64,000 nucleotides of DNA. Source: Arenimonas oryziterrae DSM 21050 = YC6267 (GTDB lineage Bacteria > Pseudomonadota > Gammaproteobacteria > Xanthomonadales > Xanthomonadaceae). The stretch's first letter is position 1; every line of letters begins with the position of its first letter. Under the pieces are notes generated by a model. The model saw only the letters and a list, made by a program, of their open reading frames with translations. It had not been told where the DNA came from and did not search any database. The position numbers and the translations under genes were made by a program. The stretch is taken from assembly GCF_000420545.1 (NCBI RefSeq), contig NZ_ATVD01000002.1, positions 434,001 through 498,000 on the forward strand, in the 5' to 3' direction. Below, in pieces: positions 22,622 through 31,410 of the stretch.

Positions 22622-24073
22622 TCAGTCGCCGGCGCGACGCAGCATCGGCGGCAGCTGCCAGTAGGTGATCGCACGCCACAGCCATTCCATCGGGCCGTAG
22701 CGGAACTTCGCCAGCCAGAAATAGCTGAAGATCAGTTGCAGCGAGAACACCACCGCCACGAACAGCACCTGACCCGCGCGCCCCACCTGGCCGTAGTGGC
22801 CCAGACCGTAGCCGGAGAAATACCAGGTGCCGATCAGCGACGCGCAGAGATAGTTGGTCAGCGCCATCTGACCGGCGAACCGCAGCGGCGACAGCACCTT
22901 CTCGCCGATACTGGTGCCGAGCAGGCAAATCAGCGTCGAGAAATAGCCGATGCACATCGGCAGCATCGCCCACTGGAACAGGATGCCGGTGATCATCGAG
23001 GTGAGGTTGCGGTCGGGACTCGGCGTCGACGACGGATGCAGCAGCACGCTCGTCAAGGTCATGGCCAGGCCCAGAGGCAGGGTCCACGAGGCCAGTCGCC
23101 GGAACATGGGCAGATGCCGGCGCCAGTCCGCCATCACGCCTGAGCGCACGAACCAGAAACCGATGAGGAACATCGGCAGGGCCAGCATGCTCAGACCCGC
23201 GGAACGCGGGAGTTCTTCCATGTACTTCTCGCCTCGGAAGACCACCGACTCGGCATAGGTGCCCGTGGTGAAGATGCGGGTTTCTTCGGCTGCGTCCTTG
23301 GCACGCTCGGCCATGCGCTCGTCGAACTGTTCGTGCCGTTTCTGCACGTCCTGCGCCGTTTCCTTCGGCATGAGCTGTGGTGCGGCGCTCATGACAACCC
23401 AGCCGAGCAGGCCCAGGGCGAAGAAGACCGAATACAGGCTCGCGCCCCACTTGTAGTAACGGCTGAGCGACGCGTTCTTGCGATTGAGGAAGAACATCAG
23501 CAAGGCGACGACCAGCAGGACAAACGCGGTCATTCCCGCCGCCTGCATCAGCGACTCATGACCGGTCAACTGCATAGCGACACCCGCCACGGCGACCGAC
23601 ACGAACACGCCCGCCCAGATCTTCCAGCTCCGGCTGGTGATCAGCAGCAAGGCGAAAGCAGTGACGGCGTAGTCGTGCAGGATGTCGCCGGTCCAGATCA
23701 GCACGAAATGCGCCGATCCAAACAGCAGCAGGCCCGCGATGCGGCGCAGGTACGGCGTCATGAACGCGCGATCGGCGCGTTCGGCACGCGTGAGCATCAC
23801 TGCAAAGCCCATGCCGAACAGCAGCGAGAACAGGGTCCAGAACTTGCCCTGGACGAAGGTGTAGACGAACCAGCTCGCCGCGTAGTCGATGCCGGTCTGG
23901 GAGGCGTCGACGCCGGTGCCCAGGAAGGTGATCGGACGCGTGAACCACTCGACGTTCATCAGGAAGATGCCGATCAGGGCGAACCCGCGAATGATGTCGA
24001 GGGCGTGGATGCGCTCGCTGCGACTGACCGGAGCGAGCCCGGATTCGGACGCGCTGGAAGCGATGTCTGACAT
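22622..24073 (-). CDS. DUF418 (YeiB-type) membrane protein, copy 3
   Basis: The 483-residue product is the first of the triplet in transcription order. It has the N-terminal ALDIIRGFALIGIFLMNVEWF and C-terminal FRYGPMEWLWRAITYWQLP motifs and a medium-sized charged insert (about 225-265, with QKRHEQFDERMAERAKDAAE). The N-terminal leader (MSDIASSASESGLAPVSRSE) closely matches that of copy 2, supporting recent duplication. The ATG at 24073 was chosen from this match and from GGGGA upstream. Confidence 0.9.
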   Translation of the reverse strand: MSDIASSASESGLAPVSRSERIHALDIIRGFALIGIFLMNVEWFTRPITFLGTGVDASQTGIDYAASWFVYTFVQGKFWTLFSLLFGMGFAVMLTRAERADRAFMTPYLRRIAGLLLFGSAHFVLIWTGDILHDYAVTAFALLLITSRSWKIWAGVFVSVAVAGVAMQLTGHESLMQAAGMTAFVLLVVALLMFFLNRKNASLSRYYKWGASLYSVFFALGLLGWVVMSAAPQLMPKETAQDVQKRHEQFDERMAERAKDAAEETRIFTTGTYAESVVFRGEKYMEELPRSAGLSMLALPMFLIGFWFVRSGVMADWRRHLPMFRRLASWTLPLGLAMTLTSVLLHPSSTPSPDRNLTSMITGILFQWAMLPMCIGYFSTLICLLGTSIGEKVLSPLRFAGQMALTNYLCASLIGTWYFSGYGLGHYGQVGRAGQVLFVAVVFSLQLIFSYFWLAKFRYGPMEWLWRAITYWQLPPMLRRAGD

Positions 24074-24207
24074 GGTGTTCCCCTGGTTGGTGCGCACACA
24101 GTAGGCAAGTCCGGCCAAGCCGCCATGTGTCAGAGGTATCGGAACCCCGACCCGGACCGCACCGAGCCTACGCCTTTCGTCCGCAGGGAACAGCTAACGC
24201 AGTGCAG

Positions 24208-24237
24208 CAAAAAAAACGGCCCGCGCAGGCGGGCCGT
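24208..24237 (-). terminator. Intrinsic terminator after the SlyD-like gene
   Basis: Stem ACGGCCCGC (24216-24224) / GCGGGCCGT (24229-24237) with loop GCAG; on the minus strand it is followed by eight T (complement of the A-run 24208-24215). It lies 24 bases beyond the stop of the slyD-like gene. Confidence 0.88.
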
Positions 24238-24261
24238 CTGTTTGCGCTGCAAATCCGCCGA

Positions 24262-24741
24262 TCAGTGCTGCACGCCACCGTCGCCATGGACGTGACCGTG
24301 TGCCTTCTCCTCGTCGCTGGCGTCGCGCACGTCGATGATCTCGACGTCGAAGTCCAGCGTCTTGCCGGCCATCGGATGATTGAGGTCGACATCGACCACG
24401 CTCATGCCGACCTTGAGCACGGTCATCGCGCGCGGACCCATGCCGGTCGGCAGCACGACCTGCATGCCCGGAACGAGTTTGGCGTTCTTGAAATGCTTGC
24501 GCGGCACGCGCTGGGTCATGCCGTCGCGACGCTCGCCGTAGGCCTGGTCGGGCGTGATCGTGACCTGGAAGGTCTCGCCGGCATCGCGGCCGATCATCGC
24601 CTTCTCGAGGCCCGGAATGATGTTCTGGTGACCGATCAGGACCGCCATCGGATCGCGATCACGCGACGTTTCCAGCGAGGGCTGGCCCGATTCGGAAACG
24701 GAGTAGTGGAAACGCACGACGCTGTTTTCTTCGATCTTCAT
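24262..24741 (-). CDS. slyD: SlyD-like FKBP-type peptidyl-prolyl isomerase
   Basis: The 159-residue protein has the two-domain SlyD layout: a split FKBP domain around an insert-in-flap chaperone domain. Signatures are the N-terminal VRFHYSVSESGQP, the FKBP loop LIGHQNIIPGLEKAMIG, the acidic turn DQAYGERRDG and DLNHPMAGKTLDFDVEI. The His-containing tail (KAHGHVHGDGGVQH) is much shorter than in E. coli SlyD but could still bind nickel. Upstream sequence in frame is the antisense of the NlpC/P60 gene and was excluded. Confidence 0.9.
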   Translation of the reverse strand: MKIEENSVVRFHYSVSESGQPSLETSRDRDPMAVLIGHQNIIPGLEKAMIGRDAGETFQVTITPDQAYGERRDGMTQRVPRKHFKNAKLVPGMQVVLPTGMGPRAMTVLKVGMSVVDVDLNHPMAGKTLDFDVEIIDVRDASDEEKAHGHVHGDGGVQH

Positions 24742-24804
24742 TGCTGGTTCCGGAGGGGCCGGCCGGGATGACTCGGCGTCGGCGATGGGGCAAACTCGCC
24801 CGTG

Positions 24805-25368
24805 ATGAGGGACGCGCATTATCCGCAGCCAACAGCCTGGACGCCAGTTTTCCGGGCTTTTTTCCTGATGTGGCTCGCGCTGCAGCTGGGCGCGTGCGCG
24901 ACGACCGGGGGTTCGGCCACCGGCGGCGGCGACTCCCAGGCCTATGGACTGGGCGAGGACTCCTACCGGGAACCGGGGGCCTTGGCCGCTGTTTCCAACG
25001 ATGTGCTGATGCGCGCCATCGGCCTGGTCGGCATTCCCTACCGCTACGGCGGCACCTCGCCGCAGGGCGGTTTCGACTGCAGCGGCCTGGTCGGCTTCGT
25101 GTTCAAGGACGCGGCCGGCCTCTCGCTGCCGCGCAGTACGCGCGAGCTCATCGACATCGATGCGCCCAAAATCGACCGCGATGACCTGCAGCCGGGCGAT
25201 CTGGTGTTCTTCAATCCGCGCGGCGGGCGGGTCAGCCATATCGGCATCTATGTCGGCGAGGGCCGCTTCGTGCACGCTCCCGCCACGGGCGGCACCGTGC
25301 GCCTGGACTCGCTCGAGAGCACCTATTGGCGCAAGCACTACGTCAGCGCCAAACGCCTGCTGCACTAG
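24805..25368 (+). CDS. NlpC/P60 family lipoprotein endopeptidase
   Basis: The 187-residue lipoprotein has a signal with lipobox LQLGAC (Cys31) and an NlpC/P60 domain at about 65-187. The catalytic Cys92 (GGFDCSGLVGF), His145 (VSHIGIYVG) and His157 (RFVHAP) are all present, so it is probably an active peptidoglycan endopeptidase of the Spr/MepS or YafL type, anchored in the outer membrane. A GTG one codon upstream (24802) is an equally possible start. It is divergent from the slyD-like gene. Confidence 0.92.
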   Translation: MRDAHYPQPTAWTPVFRAFFLMWLALQLGACATTGGSATGGGDSQAYGLGEDSYREPGALAAVSNDVLMRAIGLVGIPYRYGGTSPQGGFDCSGLVGFVFKDAAGLSLPRSTRELIDIDAPKIDRDDLQPGDLVFFNPRGGRVSHIGIYVGEGRFVHAPATGGTVRLDSLESTYWRKHYVSAKRLLH

Positions 25369-25405
25369 GCCCGCGGTCGTCGTCTGAACGCGCATTCACG
25401 CGCAA

Positions 25406-25435
25406 TTGGCTAATCGCCGGCCCTTCCTGTAGGAT
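25406..25435 (+). promoter_or_regulatory. Candidate sigma-70 promoter of the RhlE-like helicase
   Basis: TTGGCT (25406-25411), 18-bp spacer, TAGGAT (25430-25435). The predicted transcription start near 25442 leaves a leader of about 190 bases before the ATG at 25632. The leader shows no open reading frame or obvious terminator. Confidence 0.5.
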
Positions 25436-25631
25436 GCGCCCCGTTTGCAGCACCGGCTTCGTTTTCCCCGGTCGCCAAAGCCGATTTACACAAGCTTGCT
25501 TCTCGAAGCGCGCCCCCGGCCCAAGCCCACCCCGCACGTCACGCTGCGCAAACACGCCACTCTGGCGTCACTGATTTATCAAGCTCGCAGCGCGGTTTTT
25601 GGGAACGCTCCGGGTACAACGGAGCATCATC

Positions 25632-26960
25632 ATGTCTTTCGAATCGCTCGGGCTTTCGCCCGCGCTGGTCCGCGTGCTGTCGGAAATCGGCTACACGCAG
25701 CCCACCCCCATCCAGGCCGAGGCCATTCCGCTCGCCCTCGCCCGCCACGATCTTCTCGGCGGCGCCCAGACTGGCACCGGCAAGACGGCGGCGTTTTCGC
25801 TGCCGCTGCTGCAGCGTCTGTCGGAAACCGCGCCGGCCTTCGGCGGCCCGCGCCGCATTCGCGCCCTGGTGCTCACCCCGACGCGCGAACTCGCGCATCA
25901 GGTCCATGAAAGCCTGCGCACCTACGGCAAGCACCTGCGCCTGAACTCCACCGTGATCTACGGCGGCGCCGGCATGAACCCGCAGCTCGACGCCCTGCGT
26001 CGCGGCGTCGACATCCTCGTCGCCACGCCCGGCCGCCTGATCGATCACCTCGAGCGCGGCAGCGTCAAGCTCGGCGACGTCGAAGTGCTCGTGCTCGACG
26101 AGGCTGATCGCATGCTCGACATGGGCTTCCTGCCCGCGATCAAGCGCATCCTCAACAAGCTGCCGGCGACGCGCCAGACGATGCTGTTCTCGGCGACGTT
26201 CGAGGAAGCAATCAAGAAGCTCGCACTGGAATTCATGCGCAATCCGCGCCAGGTCCAGGTCGAGACGCAGAACAAGGTCGCCAACACCGTCACCCATCGC
26301 GCCCATCCGGTCGATGGCGCGCGCAAGCGTGACCTGCTGATCGACATCCTCAGCCAGCGCTGGCAGGAACAGATCCTCGTGTTCGGCAAGACCAAGCACG
26401 GCTGCAACCGCCTGTCCGAGCAGCTCGAGAAAGCCGGCATCACTTCGGTCGCCATCCACGGCAACAAGAGCCAGTCGCAGCGTCTGAAAGCTCTGGCCGA
26501 CTTCAAGTCGGGCAAGGCGCGCGTGCTCGTCGCGACCGACGTCGCGGCGCGTGGCCTCGACATCCCGCTGCTGCCGCTGGTCATCAACTTCGACCTGCCG
26601 ATGGTCGCCGAAGACTATGTGCACCGCATCGGCCGCACCGGCCGCGCCGGCGCCAGCGGCGAAGCGATTTCGCTGGTCTCGCCCGACGAAGGCGGTCTGC
26701 TGCGCGCGATTCACCGCGTGCTCAAAGCCGATATCGAAATGGTGGAAGTCGAAGGCTACAAGCCCAGCCGCGGCATCCGCATGGGCAACGACAACGCTTC
26801 TGCCGGTCGCCCGGCCGGTCAGCGTCCGCCGAGCCGTCAGCGCCGTCCGCATGCCGACCAGGCACCGCGTCACGCCCACGCCGGCGCGAAAGCGCACCCG
26901 GCCGCGGATCGTCGCGAACGCCGCAGCGTCAACGCACCGCGCGCGCCGCGCGGTCTGTAA
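25632..26960 (+). CDS. rhlE: DEAD-box ATP-dependent RNA helicase, RhlE type
   Basis: The 442-residue protein has all DEAD-box motifs in order: the Q motif (TQPTPIQAEAIPLAL), Walker A AQTGTGKT, PTRELAHQ, VLDEADRMLDMGF, SAT, then in the second RecA domain ATDVAARGLDIP and YVHRIGRTGRAG. The C-terminal tail is basic (Arg, Pro, His-rich), as in RhlE, and probably binds RNA. Starting at 25632 (MSFESLGLSPAL) gives a GGAG ribosome site 8 bases ahead. RhlE helicases act in ribosome assembly and RNA decay. Confidence 0.93.
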   Translation: MSFESLGLSPALVRVLSEIGYTQPTPIQAEAIPLALARHDLLGGAQTGTGKTAAFSLPLLQRLSETAPAFGGPRRIRALVLTPTRELAHQVHESLRTYGKHLRLNSTVIYGGAGMNPQLDALRRGVDILVATPGRLIDHLERGSVKLGDVEVLVLDEADRMLDMGFLPAIKRILNKLPATRQTMLFSATFEEAIKKLALEFMRNPRQVQVETQNKVANTVTHRAHPVDGARKRDLLIDILSQRWQEQILVFGKTKHGCNRLSEQLEKAGITSVAIHGNKSQSQRLKALADFKSGKARVLVATDVAARGLDIPLLPLVINFDLPMVAEDYVHRIGRTGRAGASGEAISLVSPDEGGLLRAIHRVLKADIEMVEVEGYKPSRGIRMGNDNASAGRPAGQRPPSRQRRPHADQAPRHAHAGAKAHPAADRRERRSVNAPRAPRGL

Positions 26961-26977
26961 ACGCATTGCCACCAAGC

Positions 26978-27004
26978 AAAAAGGCCGCGAAAGCGGCCTT
27001 TTTC
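26978..27004. terminator. Bidirectional intrinsic terminator
   Basis: Stem AAAAAGGCCGC (26978-26988) / GCGGCCTTTTT (26993-27003) with a GAAA tetraloop. The A- and T-tails make it usable for both rhlE and the convergent symporter gene. Confidence 0.9.
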
Positions 27005-27026
27005 TTTGCTGCGACGACCCTCGCGC

Positions 27027-28295
27027 TCAGGCGTCCGCTTCGCCCAGGCCGACTTCGTTCTCGTCGCTGTCGTACACCGCCTGGTCCAGCAGGCCGGTCT
27101 CTTTCGCGACCAGCACGGGCACCAGCATCTGACCGGTGACATTGGTCATCGTACGCACCATGTCGAGTACGCGATCGATCGCGATGATGTAGCCGATGCC
27201 TTCGAGCGGCAGACCGGCCGCACTCAACACCAGGGTCACCATCACGATCGCCGTGCCGGGCACGCCGGCCGTGCCGAAGCTGCCGAGCACCGACGCAAGC
27301 AGGATGGTGAAGTACTGCGACAGCGACAGGTCGATGCCGAAATACTGCGCGACGAACACCGACGTCACCGCCGGATAGATCGCGCCGCAGCCATCCATCT
27401 TGATCGTGGCACCCAGCGGCACGGCGAACGCGGCGTATTCGGATTTCACGCCGAGGTTGTGCACGACGCTGCGCAGCGCGACCGGCATCGCCGCCAGGCT
27501 CGAGGACGCGACGAAGCCCACCTGCATGCCCGGCCACGCGCCGCGCAGGAACTTGATCGGGTTCAGGCCGTGCGCCAGCAGCAGGCCGCCGTAGACGAAA
27601 ACGATATGCAGACCGCAGGCCAGAAACAGCGTGAACACATAGGTGCCCAGCGGCAGCAACTGGCCGAAACCGAAATGGCCGACCAGGGCGGCGATCAGTC
27701 CGAAGGTGCCGATCGGCGTGACTTCGAGCACGAAGCGCGTCACCTGCACCATCACCGCGCTCGCTTCGCCGGCGAGCTTGCGCAGGCTGGCGGTTTTTTC
27801 GCCGAGTTTGACCAGGGCAAAACCGACCAGACCGGCGAAGAAAATCACCTGCAGGATCTTGCCTTCCGCGAGCGCCTTGAAGGGATTCGCCGGCAGCACG
27901 TCCAACAGCACCTGCACGACGGTGGGCACTTCCCGGACCGTGTAGTCGGAAGCGAGGCTCAGTCCGGTCACGCCTTGGCCCGGGCCGATCAACAAGGCCA
28001 CGGACAGGCCGACCGCAACCGCGAGCGCCGCGGTCAGCGCGAACCACGCGAAGGTGCGTCCGCCGAGGGCCGCGACGGACTGCTGTCCGTGCAGGCTCGC
28101 CACCGCATTGATGACCGCGAAGAACACCAGCGGCGTCGCGATCATCTTGATCAGGGTCACGTAGGCCGTGCCCAAGGGCTGGAACCAGGTCGCGGCCGGT
28201 TCGCCGAGCGCCCAACCCGCGAGCGCACCAAGCACGAAGGCGCCGACCACCCGTTGCCAGAAAGGAATGCGCAGCCAGCGGGACAAGAGATTCAC
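27027..28295 (-). CDS. Dicarboxylate/amino acid:cation symporter (DAACS family)
   Basis: The 422-residue inner-membrane protein has the GltP/DctA fold: eight helices and two re-entrant loops. Motifs are the serine-rich SSSLAAMPVAL hairpin, the PLGATIKMDGCGAIYPAV region of helix 7, and GTAGVPGTAIVM in the second hairpin. It transports glutamate, aspartate or C4-dicarboxylates with protons or sodium; which substrate cannot be told, since the segment is of general type. It stands alone on the minus strand between terminated neighbours. Confidence 0.93.
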   Translation of the reverse strand: MNLLSRWLRIPFWQRVVGAFVLGALAGWALGEPAATWFQPLGTAYVTLIKMIATPLVFFAVINAVASLHGQQSVAALGGRTFAWFALTAALAVAVGLSVALLIGPGQGVTGLSLASDYTVREVPTVVQVLLDVLPANPFKALAEGKILQVIFFAGLVGFALVKLGEKTASLRKLAGEASAVMVQVTRFVLEVTPIGTFGLIAALVGHFGFGQLLPLGTYVFTLFLACGLHIVFVYGGLLLAHGLNPIKFLRGAWPGMQVGFVASSSLAAMPVALRSVVHNLGVKSEYAAFAVPLGATIKMDGCGAIYPAVTSVFVAQYFGIDLSLSQYFTILLASVLGSFGTAGVPGTAIVMVTLVLSAAGLPLEGIGYIIAIDRVLDMVRTMTNVTGQMLVPVLVAKETGLLDQAVYDSDENEVGLGEADA

Positions 28296-28445
28296 GGCGA
28301 GAGTCCGGGCGGAAGACCTCGAGTATCTGGGCAGCTGGCGACGCCCTCAAGTGCATTCCGGCGAACACAGTGTCCCGAATGGGCTTGCCTTCACGCCGGC
28401 CAGCGACGATGCTCGCGGCATTCGGCCGGCGGAGAGCTCTCGATC

Positions 28446-28874
28446 ATGTGGCGCAATCTGTTCGCACTGGTGTCGGGCGTATTCGGCGCGATGATCGTGA
28501 TCACCTTCATCGAACTGATCGGGGCCAAGCTCTATCGCGCGCCCCCGGGTTTCGATTTCAAGGACCCGGCAGCCGTCGCCGCCTTCGTGCACAGCATGCC
28601 GCTCAGTGCCGAACTGCTGATCGTGTCGGCCTGGTGCCTGGGCGGTTTCGCCGGGGCGTTCGTCGCCGCGCGGCTCGCCCTGGGCTACAAGACCGCGCTC
28701 GCGATGCTGATCGGCGTGCTGATCGCCGTCGGCACGCTCGCCAACGCCCAGTCGATTCCGCACCCGACCTGGATGGTCGTCGCCGGCGTGATCGGGCCCG
28801 TGTTGCTGGCCTGGCTAGCGCAGTGGCTGGTGCAGAAGCGGCAGAATCAGAACGGCTTGGCCAGCACCAGATAA
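28446..28874 (+). CDS. Small four-helix membrane protein, unknown function
   Basis: The 142-residue protein has four hydrophobic helices (about 5-27, 55-75, 83-100 and 106-128) and a basic C-terminal tail. The ATG at 28446 follows a GGAGAG ribosome site; the much longer frame extending upstream is antisense to the symporter and was rejected. No family is recognised. Its last 28 bases overlap the convergent hemJ gene. Confidence 0.75.
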   Translation: MWRNLFALVSGVFGAMIVITFIELIGAKLYRAPPGFDFKDPAAVAAFVHSMPLSAELLIVSAWCLGGFAGAFVAARLALGYKTALAMLIGVLIAVGTLANAQSIPHPTWMVVAGVIGPVLLAWLAQWLVQKRQNQNGLASTR

Positions 28875-29293
28875 ATCACGCCCAGCAGCAGAAACACCGG
28901 CAGCTCGTTGAGGATGCGCAGGGTTTTCGCCGACGGCAGGGCGCCACCGGCCGCGGCGCGTTTGAGCATGCGCCCGCATACGACGTAATAGCCCATCAGC
29001 AGGACCACCAGGCCGAGTTTGGCGTGGATCCACTTCATGCCCGCGACGACATTGGGCAGGGCATCGGTGAACTTGAAGCCGAGCAGCAGGATCAGGCCGA
29101 GGAGGAAGGCCACGCCGAACATGTTGTGGCCGAAGCTGTACAGACGCTTCCCCATCAGCAGCAGACGCTCGCGCACGGCGGGCACGTCGCCGGCCTCGGC
29201 CAGATTGACCAGGATGCGCGGCAGGTAGAACACCGTCACCATCCACGCGATCACGAACAGCAGATGGAAGCTCTTGATCCACAAATAAGCCAT
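28847..29293 (-). CDS. hemJ: Protoporphyrinogen IX oxidase, HemJ family
   Basis: HemJ oxidises protoporphyrinogen IX to protoporphyrin IX, the penultimate step of haem synthesis, and is an inner-membrane protein of four helices. The 148 residues start MAYLWIKSFHLLFVIAWMV with the conserved His10, then FYLPRILVNL, and contain KWIHAKLGLVVLL with the conserved Lys region, matching the family well. No other haem gene is nearby. The 3' end overlaps the convergent membrane-protein gene. Confidence 0.88.
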   Translation of the reverse strand: MAYLWIKSFHLLFVIAWMVTVFYLPRILVNLAEAGDVPAVRERLLLMGKRLYSFGHNMFGVAFLLGLILLLGFKFTDALPNVVAGMKWIHAKLGLVVLLMGYYVVCGRMLKRAAAGGALPSAKTLRILNELPVFLLLGVIYLVLAKPF

Positions 29294-29365
29294 GCGCTTG
29301 CTCCAAAAAGTGCCGGCAGCATGCCATGCCCGCCCCCGTTCCAGGCGTCAAGCCGGGTGAAGGGG

Positions 29366-29371
29366 TAGAAT
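29366..29371 (+). promoter_or_regulatory. Candidate -10 box for deaD
   Basis: TAGAAT at 29366-29371, 57 bases before the deaD ATG. The -35 region is weak (no TTGACA-like hexamer at 16-18 bp). Confidence 0.35.
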
Positions 29372-29428
29372 ACGCCCCCATTCCTCCCCGCCCGGCCGTC
29401 AGCGCCCCGGCGCTACACGAGACATCCC

Positions 29429-31360
29429 ATGACTTCCGAGACGGCCGCGAACGCGCCCTCCGCTGCACCCGCGGTCACTTTCCGCGATCTGGCCCTGGCC
29501 GACACCCTGCTGCAGACCCTGACCGACCTGGGGTATGAAGCACCGACGCCGATCCAGGCCGCCACCATTCCGCTGCTGCTCGCCGGCCGCGACGTCCTGG
29601 GCCAGGCCCAGACCGGTACCGGCAAGACCGGCGCGTTCGCGCTGCCGCTGCTGACGCGCCTGGACTTCAAGAAGAACAAGCCGCAGGTGCTGGTGCTCGC
29701 GCCGACGCGCGAACTCGCGATCCAGGTCGCCGAGGCCTTCCAGAGCTACGCCGCGCATATCCCCGGCTTCCAGGTCCTGCCGATCTACGGCGGCCAGAGC
29801 TATGGTCCGCAGCTGTCGGCCCTGCGCCGCGGCGTGCATGTCGTCGTCGGTACGCCCGGTCGCGTGATCGACCATCTCGACAAGGGCACGCTCGACATCT
29901 CCCAGCTCACCACGCTCGTGCTCGACGAAGCCGACGAAATGCTGCGCATGGGTTTCATCGACGATGTCGAAAGCATCCTCAAGAAGACGCCGGAAAGCCG
30001 CCAGGTCGCGCTGTTCTCGGCAACGATGCCGTCGGCCATCCGCCGCATCGCGCAGACCTACCTGAAGGATCCGGCCGAAGTCACCATCGAGGCCAAGACG
30101 CGCACTGCGGACAACATCAAGCAGCGCTTCTGGCAGGTCAGCGGCCTGCACAAGCTCGACGCGCTGACGCGCATTCTGGAAGCCGAACCGTTCGATGCGA
30201 TGATCGTGTTCGCGCGCACCAAGCTGGCCACCGATGAACTCGCGCAGAAACTGCAGGCGCGCGGCTTCTCCGCCGCCGCGATCAACGGCGACGTGCAGCA
30301 GGCACAGCGCGAACGCACGATCCAGCAGCTCAAAGACGGCAAGATCGACATCCTCGTCGCGACTGACGTCGCCGCACGCGGCCTGGACGTCGACCGCATC
30401 AGCCACGTGCTCAATTACGACGTGCCTTACGACACCGAGAGCTACGTGCACCGCATTGGTCGTACCGGCCGTGCCGGCCGCAGTGGCCAGGCGATCCTGT
30501 TCATCGCCCCGCGCGAGCGCAACATGCTGCGCTCGATCGAACGCGCCACGCGCCAGCCGATCGAAGCGATGGAGTTGCCGACCGTCGAAGCGATCAATGA
30601 CGTACGCATCGCCAAGTTCAAGTCGCAGATCACCGAGACCCTCGCCAATGGCGAACTCGGCCTGTTCCAGCGCCTGATCGAAGATTACGAGCAGGCGCAC
30701 AACGTGCCGGCGGTGGAAATCGCCGCTGCGCTCGCCAAGATGTTCCGCGGCGACGTGCCCTTGCTGCTCGAAGCGCCCAAGCATGCGCCGCGTCCGGCCT
30801 TCGAAAAGAACGAGCGCAGCTTCGAGCGTCCCGAACGTGCCGAGCGCGCGCCGCGCGGCGATCGTCCCGAGCGCAGCGAACGCGGCGAGCGTCCGGCGTT
30901 CCCGAAAAAAGAGCGTTCCGCGCACAAGCCGCAGGACGGCATGGACACCTTCCGCATCGAAGTCGGTTACGACGACGGCGTGAAGCCCGGCAACATCGTC
31001 GGCGCGATCGCCAACGAAGCGGGACTGGAGAGCAAGCACATCGGCCGCATCGAGATCTTCGAGGACCACAGCCTCATCGATCTGCCGTCGGGCATGCCCG
31101 CCGACGTGATGCAGCATCTGAAAACCGTCTGGTGCGCCGGCCAGCAGCTGCGCATCACGCGCGATGGCGACGCGCCGGACAATGCCGGCAAGAAACCCTC
31201 GGGCGGCCGCCCGCCGTTCGCGGGCAAGAAGTCCTTCGGCGACAAGAAGTCGTTCGGCGATCGTCCGCCGTTCAAGGCCAAGCGCGATTTCAAGGACAGC
31301 CCGCCCGGCATGGGCAAGCCCAAGCCCAAGCCGCATCGCAAGGGTCCGGCGTCGGAATAA
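29429..31360 (+). CDS. deaD: ATP-dependent RNA helicase DeaD
   Basis: The 643-residue protein is a DEAD-box helicase with a DbpA/DeaD-type RNA-binding C-terminal domain. Helicase motifs are clear: PTPIQAATIPLLL, AQTGTGKTGAF, PTRELAIQ, VLDEADEMLRMGF, SAT, ATDVAARGLDVD and YVHRIGRTGRAGRSG. After an Arg/Glu/Pro-rich linker comes the RNA-binding domain (about 515-590; MDTFRIEVGYDDGVKPGNI) and a Lys/Phe/Gly-rich tail. DeaD/CsdA acts in cold adaptation, ribosome assembly and mRNA decay. Confidence 0.95.
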   Translation: MTSETAANAPSAAPAVTFRDLALADTLLQTLTDLGYEAPTPIQAATIPLLLAGRDVLGQAQTGTGKTGAFALPLLTRLDFKKNKPQVLVLAPTRELAIQVAEAFQSYAAHIPGFQVLPIYGGQSYGPQLSALRRGVHVVVGTPGRVIDHLDKGTLDISQLTTLVLDEADEMLRMGFIDDVESILKKTPESRQVALFSATMPSAIRRIAQTYLKDPAEVTIEAKTRTADNIKQRFWQVSGLHKLDALTRILEAEPFDAMIVFARTKLATDELAQKLQARGFSAAAINGDVQQAQRERTIQQLKDGKIDILVATDVAARGLDVDRISHVLNYDVPYDTESYVHRIGRTGRAGRSGQAILFIAPRERNMLRSIERATRQPIEAMELPTVEAINDVRIAKFKSQITETLANGELGLFQRLIEDYEQAHNVPAVEIAAALAKMFRGDVPLLLEAPKHAPRPAFEKNERSFERPERAERAPRGDRPERSERGERPAFPKKERSAHKPQDGMDTFRIEVGYDDGVKPGNIVGAIANEAGLESKHIGRIEIFEDHSLIDLPSGMPADVMQHLKTVWCAGQQLRITRDGDAPDNAGKKPSGGRPPFAGKKSFGDKKSFGDRPPFKAKRDFKDSPPGMGKPKPKPHRKGPASE

Positions 31361-31367
31361 CGACGAC

Positions 31368-31410
31368 AGCTCCCTCCCTCTCCCTTTGGGAGAGGGTTGG
31401 GGTGAGGGCT
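31368..31410. repeat. Dispersed stem-loop repeat, family A (single unit)
   Basis: CCCTCTCCC TTT GGGAGAGGG followed by TTGGGGTGAGGG. It is the reverse complement of the unit at 40692-40731 and matches the kind of short palindromic repeat common in xanthomonad and related genomes. It sits between the convergent deaD and DUF4349 genes, touching the DUF4349 stop codon, and may protect or end both transcripts. Confidence 0.7.

Noticed and set aside
29399-31336. 645-codon minus-strand open frame
   Set aside because: Antisense of deaD; no independent evidence.
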